Assembly (NCBI GenBank): GCA_013372875.1 | Contig: JABXIW010000054.1 | Span: forward strand, 1-5,297 | DNA from: Gammaproteobacteria bacterium | GTDB lineage: Bacteria; Pseudomonadota; Gammaproteobacteria; Enterobacterales; Kangiellaceae | Reading direction: 5' to 3' | Length of the DNA: 5,297 nt | Made by a program: the position numbers and the translations under genes | The notes under the pieces: generated by a model | What the model was told of the DNA's origin: nothing | The model's database searches: none | Seen by the model: the letters and a program-made list of their open reading frames with translations, nothing else | In this document: piece after piece, positions 1 through 5,297 of the stretch | Numbering within the stretch: the first letter of the stretch is position 1 | Layout: every line of letters begins with the position of its first letter

Positions 1-1604
1 AGCGATTTATACTTTTCGCGTAAGTTATTACGGATCTTAATCGCCGCAATATTCAATAGAATAATAATTAATACTAATAATAAGGCTGTGGCATAAACCA
101 ATGGTCGCGCAGCCTCAACATTAGGGCTTTGGAAGCCTACATCATAAATATGGAAACCAAGATGCATAAACTTACGTTCAAGATGCAAGAAAGGCGCGTT
201 GGCATCCAAGGGTAAAGTTGGCGCTAATTTCACCACGCCGACTAACATCAAAGGTGCAACCTCACCAGCGGCGCGAGCAACCGCCAAAATTAAGCCAGTC
301 ATCATGGCTGGTGATGCCATTGGCAATACGGTTTTCCAAAGAGTTTCAAATTTGGTGGCGCCTAAAGCCAAACTGCCCTCGCGAATAGATTTAGGAATTC
401 GCGCCAAGCCTTCTTCAGTGGAAACAATCACTACCGGCAAGGTCAATAGCGCCAAAGTTAATGATGCCCAAATCAAACCTGGGGTACCAAACATCGGTGA
501 TGGTTTGACTTCTGGGTAGAATAAATCATCTATCGAGCCACCCAAAAAATACACAAAGAATCCTAAACCAAATACGCCATATACAATCGATGGAACACCC
601 GCCAAGTTATTTACCGCGATACGAATGGTGCGGGTCAACGGGCCTTGTTTGGCGTATTCGCGCATATATACCGCCGCGATAACACCTAATGGCGTCACTA
701 CAATCGACATCAACAAGACCATTAAAACCGTTCCAAAAATGGCTGGAAATACCCCGCCCTCAGTGTTGGCTTCTCTTGGCTCATCGAAAATAAACTCACC
801 CAGTTTTGAGAAGTAGTGGCCTATTTTCGAGAAGAAGCCCATTGCATTCGGCTGGAATGAACGCACCATCATCTCAGCATTAACCGACTTAGTTTGACCG
901 CCTACTAACTCAAACTGAGCAGAGTCTCTTTTTATTTGTGCATAGAGTTCCTGCAAGCCTGCCTGATAATCCAAGAATTGCTGATTTAATTCAGCTCGCT
1001 GCTTATCCAAATCCGCAAGCGCTGCTGGTGTTAACTCATCGTCTAGCTCCAAGCGACGCTGCTCTAAACGCAACTGCTCCAAATCATAGTTAATGCTACC
1101 GATCTCATCGGCTTCGATTTCTCGAATTTGATGATGTAAATCATTGGCTCGTTCAATAATCGCTGCTAAATTTTCAGCTGTGGGCTCAACGCTTTGGCCA
1201 TCCATTTGCACCGACTTAATAAAGCCATAGAGGTTGCCCCATTCGCGACGCTCAAGCACCACCACATTTTCATCAAGCATAGTGTCTTGCACATCTTTTA
1301 GATCCAACCAACGAAAATCAATGCCATATTGATCGCGGTTACCGGTTTTGATCAAGTACTGCTCGCGCTCAACACCGTTTTGAATATCTTCTTCGTGGCT
1401 ATGAATTTCGCCCATCACCAGCTCAGTTTGACCTTCATTTAACATGCTAAAAGTTTTGACATCCGCAGGCCAAAAGTGGCTTAAACCACGCACCGCAATC
1501 AATAGCAACAAGCCCACCACCATAATGATGGAAATACTGATGGCACCTGCGTTTAACCAAACCCAGTGTTGGCCGCCTTGGAAGAAATTTTTATTTGAAC
1601 TCAT
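1..1604 (-). CDS. pstA: Phosphate ABC transporter permease PstA, long form, 3' end cut by window edge
   Basis: Inner-membrane subunit that, with PstC, forms the phosphate channel of the PstSCAB importer. I translated the minus strand from ATG at 1604: 534 codons stay open to the window edge, and the last residues (REKYKS, then a CT that begins a Leu codon) match the usual C-terminus of the family, so only a few codons are missing. One membrane segment lies near residues 13-39. A long hydrophilic stretch of about 240 residues follows, with a heptad-rich, Glu/Leu/Gln-rich coiled coil around 142-228. The permease core spans about 284-525. It contains the EAA loop (about 397-428, EEGLARIPKSIREGSLALGA) and the PstA signature ARAAGEVAPL at 442-451, where E. 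coli-type proteins usually have GET. E. coli PstA is about 296 residues; the extra length is the N-terminal insert, seen in long PstA proteins of other gammaproteobacteria. An in-frame TAG five codons upstream and an AGGAG site fix the start. It is co-transcribed with pstC. Confidence 0.95.
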   Translation of the reverse strand, partial: MSSNKNFFQGGQHWVWLNAGAISISIIMVVGLLLLIAVRGLSHFWPADVKTFSMLNEGQTELVMGEIHSHEEDIQNGVEREQYLIKTGNRDQYGIDFRWLDLKDVQDTMLDENVVVLERREWGNLYGFIKSVQMDGQSVEPTAENLAAIIERANDLHHQIREIEADEIGSINYDLEQLRLEQRRLELDDELTPAALADLDKQRAELNQQFLDYQAGLQELYAQIKRDSAQFELVGGQTKSVNAEMMVRSFQPNAMGFFSKIGHYFSKLGEFIFDEPREANTEGGVFPAIFGTVLMVLLMSIVVTPLGVIAAVYMREYAKQGPLTRTIRIAVNNLAGVPSIVYGVFGLGFFVYFLGGSIDDLFYPEVKPSPMFGTPGLIWASLTLALLTLPVVIVSTEEGLARIPKSIREGSLALGATKFETLWKTVLPMASPAMMTGLILAVARAAGEVAPLMLVGVVKLAPTLPLDANAPFLHLERKFMHLGFHIYDVGFQSPNVEAARPLVYATALLLVLIIILLNIAAIKIRNNLREKYKS

Positions 1605-1611
1605 CTCGTTA

Positions 1612-1618
1612 CTCTCCT
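1612..1618 (-). promoter_or_regulatory. Ribosome binding site of pstA
   Basis: On the minus strand AGGAGAG lies in the 27-base gap between the pstC stop and the pstA ATG. The AGGAG core ends 9 bases before the start. This is a strong Shine-Dalgarno match, much better than the one in front of pstC, and it supports the start at 1604. No terminator or promoter fits in the gap, so pstA depends on the pstC transcript. Confidence 0.85.
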
Positions 1619-1631
1619 AAAAAATTCGACC

Positions 1632-3872
1632 TTAAAGCGAACCGTATTTTGTACGCAGACGCTGGCGAACCACTTCCGCGATAGTGTTGAACACAAAGGT
1701 AAACAGGAATAATACAAAAGCTGCCAAGAACAAGACGCGATAGTGCGACGAGCCCACTTCTGACTCTGGCATCTCAACTGCAATATTGGCTGAAAGTGTA
1801 CGCATCCCCTCGAAAATATTCATATCCATAATCGGCGTATTACCTGTAGCCATTAATACGATCATGGTTTCACCCACCGCACGACCAAGACCAATCATCA
1901 AGGCTGAGAAAATACCAGGACTGGCGGTTGGTAAGACTACTCGAACCATGGTTTGCCAAGGACTTGCGCCCAAAGCTAATGAACCATTGGTTAAGTGTTT
2001 TGGCACACTGAATACGGCATCTTCGGTAATCGAAAAAATAGTCGGAATCACCGCAAAGCCCATAGCAATACCAACCACTAAGGAGTTTCGTTGATCGTAA
2101 TTAATGCCAACGGAGTTTAACCATGCTGGCATATTGCCATCAAACATGACAGCCTCTAACGGCTCACCCAACCAGAAAGCAAAGATGGTGCCGATAATAA
2201 TCACGGGGATTAATAAAGCCGCTTGCCAACCATCAGGGATACGATTTTTAATTGCGCCAGGCGCATTGTGCCAAGCAAAACCAAAAGCGACCGTTAATAT
2301 GGGCAGCAGTATCAAGATCAATAAAATGCCCATCAGATTTTCTTCCACCATCGGCGCTAACCAAAGGCCTGCTAAGAAGCCCAAAATTACCGTTGGCAGG
2401 GCTTCCATGATTTCGACCGTCGGCTTTACCATGCCGCGCATTTTGGGCGACATAAAGTATGCGGTAAAAATCGCACCAAAAATGGCTAATGGCACCGCAA
2501 ACAACATGGCGTAGAAAGCTGCTTTTAAAGTACCGAAACTTAATGGGACTAATGAAAATTTAGATTCAAAATCATTGGTCGAAGCAGATGATTGCCAAGT
2601 AAATGAAGGTTCTTCGTAGCTTTCGTACCAAACATGATTCCATAAAGCAGACCAAGAAATCTCAGGGTGTTCGTTTTCCACATCAAATAGATCGGTCGTA
2701 CCATTTTCACCAATCACCAGCAGTTTATTGCTGCGCGAATTAATCGCCAATGCAGCCACAGGCTTAGCAAAATTCACCGTTTCTAAATGGCGCTCAGAAG
2801 TGGTATAGAAAACTCCGACTTGACCTTGGGCATCCGCAGCAATAAAACCTTTGCGACGCGCTTCGGTAACAATGTTGGTAACGGCGCTGTCCGCCAATTT
2901 GAAATCGCGAATTTTGGTTAGAATAAAATCGTTGTTTTGCTCACGGACTGGGAACCATTGATGAATCTTACCTTGGCTATCACCAATCAATAACGAGGTT
3001 TGCCCCAACAAAAATACTGCTTCAGAAATGCTAACGCCTTCATCGACCAACATTTTTTGCTCAGTTTGTTGCCAACCATTACGCCAGCGATAAATGCCCG
3101 CTTGGCCATTTTCAGCAATTAAATACAACCAATCAGGCCCAGCAGTTGCCAACATATATTTGGCATCAAAATTCACATCGAACGAATCATCATTATCTTC
3201 TTCAAGGCTAAAACCATCACCAAACATTGACTCCTCAACGGTATATAACTTGCTCACCAGTTGATTATCTTCGGTAATGGCAGTGATCAATAAACCATCT
3301 TCCCAGCGCTTGCCATTGATCAATTTAATTGGGCTATCCGCTAACTCAAAGGCCTCTTCGCCAAAAGGATATTCCAAGCTGGCAGTGATTTTGCGTTTAT
3401 CATTGGGATAAGTGATTTGGTATTTTTGCGACACCAACTTAAAGCTGCCATCAGCAAAGCCTACCGCCAATAAGCCTTTCAAATCCATCGCGCTATAGGT
3501 AGTCATCGCGCTATCCGAGGCTAAAACTTCTTCCGATATGACTTCTTGCGTCTGCAAATCAACAAATTGCATCTGCCCCGCTTGGTTTAAGCTAAAGGCG
3601 ATTTCGCCATATTCTTCAACGCCAAGATATTCAACTTGCGACTGACTCCATTGAAACTCTTGATTTAGCTCTACTTGCGCAGGTTTAAAGATGGGCAGAA
3701 CCACCCATAATAGATAGAAACAGATCAAAACCACCGCAGCGATAACCGATAGGCCACCCATTGCGATACCATACTTTGCTAGCAAGTCTTTGATTTTACG
3801 ACGTTTATGCTTACCACTATACGTCTGCTCATCAAGTAGCTTGCGAGTCTTATCTTTAATTGACGTTTCCAT
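1632..3872 (-). CDS. pstC: Phosphate ABC transporter permease PstC, long form with periplasmic propeller-like domain
   Basis: Inner-membrane permease subunit of the high-affinity phosphate importer, partner of PstA. The protein is 746 residues against about 319 in E. coli. A basic N-terminus (KHKRRK at 21-26) precedes the first membrane segment (about 38-61), so the following region, about 66-435, should be periplasmic. That region has repeated strand-turn-strand units, for example LAVGFADGSFKLV near 135, LLIGDSQGKIHQW near 294, FIAADAQGQVGVF near 343 and LLVIGENGTTDLF near 384, which resemble WD40/PQQ-type propeller blades. The permease core follows, with membrane segments near 447-474, 485-508, 511-533, 551-568, 596-615, 650-668 and 711-731. 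The EAA loop is near 617-648 (EDAVFSVPKHLTNGSLALGA) and the PstC signature GRAVGETM is at 663-670. The pair of segments around 511-568 is extra relative to short PstC. The long form is known in Pseudomonas and Vibrio relatives. A TAA two codons upstream rules out an earlier start. First gene of the pstC-pstA operon, under a Pho box promoter. Confidence 0.96.
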   Translation of the reverse strand: METSIKDKTRKLLDEQTYSGKHKRRKIKDLLAKYGIAMGGLSVIAAVVLICFYLLWVVLPIFKPAQVELNQEFQWSQSQVEYLGVEEYGEIAFSLNQAGQMQFVDLQTQEVISEEVLASDSAMTTYSAMDLKGLLAVGFADGSFKLVSQKYQITYPNDKRKITASLEYPFGEEAFELADSPIKLINGKRWEDGLLITAITEDNQLVSKLYTVEESMFGDGFSLEEDNDDSFDVNFDAKYMLATAGPDWLYLIAENGQAGIYRWRNGWQQTEQKMLVDEGVSISEAVFLLGQTSLLIGDSQGKIHQWFPVREQNNDFILTKIRDFKLADSAVTNIVTEARRKGFIAADAQGQVGVFYTTSERHLETVNFAKPVAALAINSRSNKLLVIGENGTTDLFDVENEHPEISWSALWNHVWYESYEEPSFTWQSSASTNDFESKFSLVPLSFGTLKAAFYAMLFAVPLAIFGAIFTAYFMSPKMRGMVKPTVEIMEALPTVILGFLAGLWLAPMVEENLMGILLILILLPILTVAFGFAWHNAPGAIKNRIPDGWQAALLIPVIIIGTIFAFWLGEPLEAVMFDGNMPAWLNSVGINYDQRNSLVVGIAMGFAVIPTIFSITEDAVFSVPKHLTNGSLALGASPWQTMVRVVLPTASPGIFSALMIGLGRAVGETMIVLMATGNTPIMDMNIFEGMRTLSANIAVEMPESEVGSSHYRVLFLAAFVLFLFTFVFNTIAEVVRQRLRTKYGSL

Positions 3873-3885
3873 AGATTAGGAAAAA

Positions 3886-3892
3886 CTCACCT
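3886..3892 (-). promoter_or_regulatory. Weak, distant Shine-Dalgarno candidate for pstC
   Basis: The only purine-rich match before the pstC ATG is AGGTGAG on the minus strand, with 13 bases between it and the start, longer than the usual 5 to 9. The intervening TTTTTCCTAATCT has no alternative. Because an in-frame TAA excludes earlier starts, and the next Met (residue 38) would remove the basic N-terminus, the start at 3872 stands and initiation is probably inefficient. Confidence 0.45.
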
Positions 3893-3913
3893 GAAATTAG
3901 CTAATTGCGTGCG

Positions 3914-3919
3914 ATTATA
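3914..3919 (-). promoter_or_regulatory. -10 element of the pstCA promoter
   Basis: The minus strand reads TATAAT, a perfect sigma-70 -10 hexamer, beginning exactly 10 bases after the end of the Pho box at 3930-3947. There is no good -35 hexamer; in PhoB-dependent promoters the Pho box takes that place. Transcription should begin near 3906-3908, giving a leader of about 35 bases before pstC. The start point is inferred. Confidence 0.85.
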
Positions 3920-3929
3920 GCGAGCGAAT

Positions 3930-3947
3930 GTGACACTTATATGAAAC
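3930..3947 (-). promoter_or_regulatory. Pho box (PhoB binding site) of pstCA
   Basis: The minus strand reads GTTTCATATAAGTGTCAC. Against the E. coli consensus (CTGTCAT, 4 AT-rich bases, CTGTCAC) I count 13 of 18 matches; the downstream heptamer differs only at its first base. The heptamers are 11 bases apart, as PhoB dimers require, and the spacing to the -10 is canonical. The inferred role is activation of pstC-pstA by phosphorylated PhoB when phosphate is low. Confidence 0.85.
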
Positions 3948-3968
3948 CAGCGTCATACGTAAGCAACA

Positions 3969-3978
3969 AATGTGACAA
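3969..3978 (-). promoter_or_regulatory. Extra Pho half-site copy between the two promoters
   Basis: The minus strand reads TTGTCACATT, sharing TGTCACATT with the downstream half-sites of both Pho boxes. It lies 42 bases from the pstC-proximal copy (about four helical turns) and points toward pstC. Its 11-base partner heptamer is poor on either side, and no -10 sits at the proper distance. It is therefore at best an accessory half-site. Confidence 0.4.
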
Positions 3979-4036
3979 TCAATAGCTTATTAATTAAACA
4001 ATCGTGATTTTGTAAAAAGTTCGATAATTTCTTAGA

Positions 4037-4054
4037 TTTTCATACTTCTTTAGC
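4037..4054 (+). promoter_or_regulatory. Weak upstream Pho box of the porin gene
   Basis: TTTTCATACTTCTTTAGC matches about 11 of 18 consensus positions. Its first heptamer TTTTCAT is the better half. It lies exactly 22 bases upstream of the strong box at 4059-4076, so four heptamers would follow each other every 11 bases. Tandem in-phase boxes are known at strongly PhoB-activated genes. Occupancy is inferred from phasing and partial sequence match. Confidence 0.5.
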
Positions 4055-4058
4055 CATT

Positions 4059-4076
4059 CTGTCATTGAAATGTCAC
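4059..4076 (+). promoter_or_regulatory. Pho box (PhoB binding site) of the porin gene
   Basis: CTGTCATTGAAATGTCAC has a perfect first heptamer, a 4-base spacer, and a second heptamer differing from CTGTCAC only at its first base. It ends exactly 10 bases before a -10 hexamer at 4087. This is the best regulatory match in the window and predicts strong induction of the porin by phosphate limitation. Confidence 0.92.
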
Positions 4077-4086
4077 ATTTAGGCCT

Positions 4087-4092
4087 TACAAT
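4087..4092 (+). promoter_or_regulatory. -10 element of the porin promoter
   Basis: TACAAT, one mismatch from TATAAT, stands 10 bases downstream of the Pho box, with no -35 hexamer other than the box itself. Transcription should start near 4098-4100, leaving a leader of about 36 bases. The start point is inferred. Confidence 0.8.
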
Positions 4093-4124
4093 GCCCGCCG
4101 TCTATTAAATAAAACCCTCTTTTT

Positions 4125-4128
4125 GGAG
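4125..4128 (+). promoter_or_regulatory. Ribosome binding site that decides the porin start
   Basis: GGAG ends 6 bases before the ATG at 4135, good spacing for that start. The alternative in-frame starts, TTG at 4123 and ATG at 4129, overlap or abut this GGAG and have no Shine-Dalgarno of their own. The 4135 start also gives a textbook signal peptide beginning MKLKLL. Confidence 0.85.
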
Positions 4129-4134
4129 ATGACA

Positions 4135-5253
4135 ATGAAATTAAAATTATTAGCAGTAGCTGTTGCAGCTGCAATCACAACACCAGCAGCTTTTGCTGAA
4201 ACTGAAGTTTCTACTAAAGCCGGCTCTGGCATGACAGTTAAAACTGGCGATACTTCAATCAACATCGGTGGCCGTATTCAGCTTGACGCTGACTGGTTCG
4301 ATGGCGACGCTTACTCTGGTAGCGACGACTCAGGTTCTGATACAGAAGTACGCCGCGCTCGTTTATTTGCTAAAGGCAAAATCGGCAAAAACTGGGAAGC
4401 TAAAATTCGTGCCAACTTCAAGAGTGGCAAAACGGATGTTGACGAAGCATGGGTTAAATTTAAAGGTTGGGACTTTGCTGACTTAACAATCGGTACTCAC
4501 AAAGCTAACTTTGGTTTAGAGCAACAAACTTCTTCTAAAGATATCACTGCTATCGAGCGCACCATGGCAACCAATGCTTTTGCTATTGGTAACGAAATGG
4601 GTATTGCTTTAGGTAAAGGCAACAACGATTACACTTGGGGCGTAGGCGTTTATGACTTAGGTGACGAAGGTGATCACGTAGCTACAGGTATCACTGGCCG
4701 TTTAACTTTCTCTCCAATCAACACTAAAGAAGAAGTTTTACACCTAGGTGTAGGCTTTAATAAACAGCGCGTAGAAGGCGATGAGTGGGGAGTTAGCGAG
4801 CGATTAGAAGTACATACTGCTGACTATAAGTTCAAAACCGATTTCGCTACTCAATCTGTTGAAATCTTCAATGTTGAAGCCGCTTATGCTATTGGATCTT
4901 TCCACGCTCAAGCTGAGTATTTCGACGCATCAACTGACAATGGCGATGCTTCAGGCTACTACGCGCAACTAGGCTATATCTTAACCGGTGAATCTCGTCC
5001 ATACAGCAAAGGGAAATTCAAGCGCGTTAAGCCAAAAGGTAAAGACGGCGCATGGGAGTTAATGTACAGATATAGCACACTAGACACTACAAATGGTTTA
5101 GTATTCGGCGATGAAGCTAAGGCTCACACTTTCGGTGTTAACTATTATGCTAATAACGCTATCCGCGTTGGCCTTAACTACGTGACTTCAGACGTAAAGC
5201 GCGCTGATTTAGATGGCGACGCTATCGCAGTACGCGTACAGTACGTATTCTAA
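4135..5253 (+). CDS. OprP/OprO-family phosphate-selective outer-membrane porin
   Basis: A 372-residue outer-membrane beta-barrel, predicted to let phosphate or polyphosphate diffuse into the periplasm. The signal peptide covers residues 1-21 (MKLKLLAVAVAAAITTPAAFA, cleavage AFA|ET). The mature protein starts with a short N-terminal segment, then INIGGRIQLDADWF (42-55), RRARLFAKGKIGKNW (73-87) and DEAWVKFKGWDFADLTIG (103-120), all typical of the porin O/P family. GESRPY (285-290), a Lys/Arg-rich stretch (292-303, KGKFKRVKPKGK) and GAWELMYRYSTLD (305-317) are further family marks. It ends in alternating strand residues with a C-terminal Phe (RVQYVF), the usual barrel-assembly signal. It is a little shorter than OprP (about 410-440 residues). 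An acidic loop (SGSDDSGSDT, 61-70) follows the first strand. Many codons end in T or A (GCT, GGT, GAA, AAA), as in highly expressed genes. The Pho box promoter and divergent pst operon support a phosphate role; phosphate versus polyphosphate preference cannot be decided, so I give no symbol. Confidence 0.9.
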   Translation: MKLKLLAVAVAAAITTPAAFAETEVSTKAGSGMTVKTGDTSINIGGRIQLDADWFDGDAYSGSDDSGSDTEVRRARLFAKGKIGKNWEAKIRANFKSGKTDVDEAWVKFKGWDFADLTIGTHKANFGLEQQTSSKDITAIERTMATNAFAIGNEMGIALGKGNNDYTWGVGVYDLGDEGDHVATGITGRLTFSPINTKEEVLHLGVGFNKQRVEGDEWGVSERLEVHTADYKFKTDFATQSVEIFNVEAAYAIGSFHAQAEYFDASTDNGDASGYYAQLGYILTGESRPYSKGKFKRVKPKGKDGAWELMYRYSTLDTTNGLVFGDEAKAHTFGVNYYANNAIRVGLNYVTSDVKRADLDGDAIAVRVQYVF

Positions 5254-5277
5254 TTTGATTTAGAATCACGTTACTTT

Positions 5278-5297
5278 AAAAAGGCGCTCATTGAGCG
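5278..5297 (+). terminator. Probable intrinsic terminator after the porin, cut by the window end
   Basis: Twenty-four bases after the porin stop lies AAAAA, then GG and the inverted repeat CGCTC-ATT-GAGCG (5285-5289 with 5293-5297). The stem could extend by G-C pairs outside the window. The A-tract on the left would act as the U-tract for transcription from the right, so the element may be bidirectional. The 3' T-run needed for the porin direction is beyond the edge. Confidence 0.6.

Noticed and set aside
199..816. Plus-strand open frames of 106 and 63 codons opposite pstA
   Set aside because: Both are antisense to the clear pstA frame, which runs open through this whole region; composition and lack of start signals mark them as shadows.
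1601..1783. A 60-codon minus-strand frame overlapping the end of pstC and the start of pstA
   Set aside because: It is an out-of-frame overlap with the conserved PstC C-terminus, with no recognisable features.
1786..2514. Two plus-strand open frames of 102 and 136 codons opposite pstC
   Set aside because: They lie antisense to the conserved permease core of pstC, have no ribosome site and resemble no protein family; they are reading-frame shadows.
3956..3978. A second minus-strand promoter using the 3969-3978 half-site
   Set aside because: The hexamer at the proper 10-base distance reads TACGTA, a poor -10, so no promoter is supported there.
3990..3997. TTAATTAA palindrome in the control region
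   Set aside because: An 8-base AT-only palindrome is expected by chance in AT-rich intergenic DNA, and it has no fixed relation to either promoter.
4123..4134. Upstream starts for the porin (TTG at 4123, ATG at 4129)
   Set aside because: They overlap or touch the GGAG that serves the ATG at 4135, and would add MEMT in front of a typical signal peptide.
4268..4486. A 72-codon plus-strand frame inside the porin gene
   Set aside because: It is a +1-type shadow within a well-supported porin frame, with no ribosome site.

Overview
The window looks like chromosomal DNA from a moderately AT-rich gammaproteobacterium. The evidence is the long-form PstC and PstA permeases, PhoB-type 'Pho boxes' close to the enterobacterial consensus, and an OprP/OprO-type porin. 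A marine lineage such as Kangiellaceae or Oceanospirillales is my guess, not shown by the sequence. The whole window reads as a phosphate-starvation (Pho regulon) locus with two divergent transcription units.

Left part (1-3872, minus strand): pstC followed by pstA, 27 bases apart and evidently one operon. They encode the two membrane subunits of the high-affinity phosphate ABC transporter. The pstA frame is open from its start at 1604 through the left edge, and it appears to lack only its last few codons. pstB (ATPase) and perhaps phoU would be expected just beyond that edge but cannot be seen. Both permeases are the enlarged type. PstC carries a predicted periplasmic domain of about 370 residues with beta-propeller-like repeats. 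PstA carries a predicted periplasmic insert of about 240 residues that includes a long coiled coil.

Middle (3873-4134, 262 bases): a divergent control region. Each strand has a Pho box followed, after exactly 10 bases, by a -10 hexamer (TATAAT toward pstC, TACAAT toward the porin). This is the classic PhoB-activated layout. The porin side has a second, weaker in-phase box upstream. A third copy of the core TGTCACATT lies between the two promoters.

Right part (4135-5253, plus strand): a 372-residue outer-membrane porin of the phosphate/polyphosphate-selective family with a clear signal peptide. A hairpin after its stop, cut by the window end, is probably its terminator.

Together the genes describe a route for phosphate: the porin admits it through the outer membrane, a PstS binding protein (not in the window) would capture it, and PstC/PstA with PstB would carry it across the inner membrane. 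Both halves would be switched on together by PhoB. I see no mobile element, CRISPR array, RNA gene or clearly novel system. The most interesting points are the extra periplasmic domains of the two permeases and the architecture of the shared control region.
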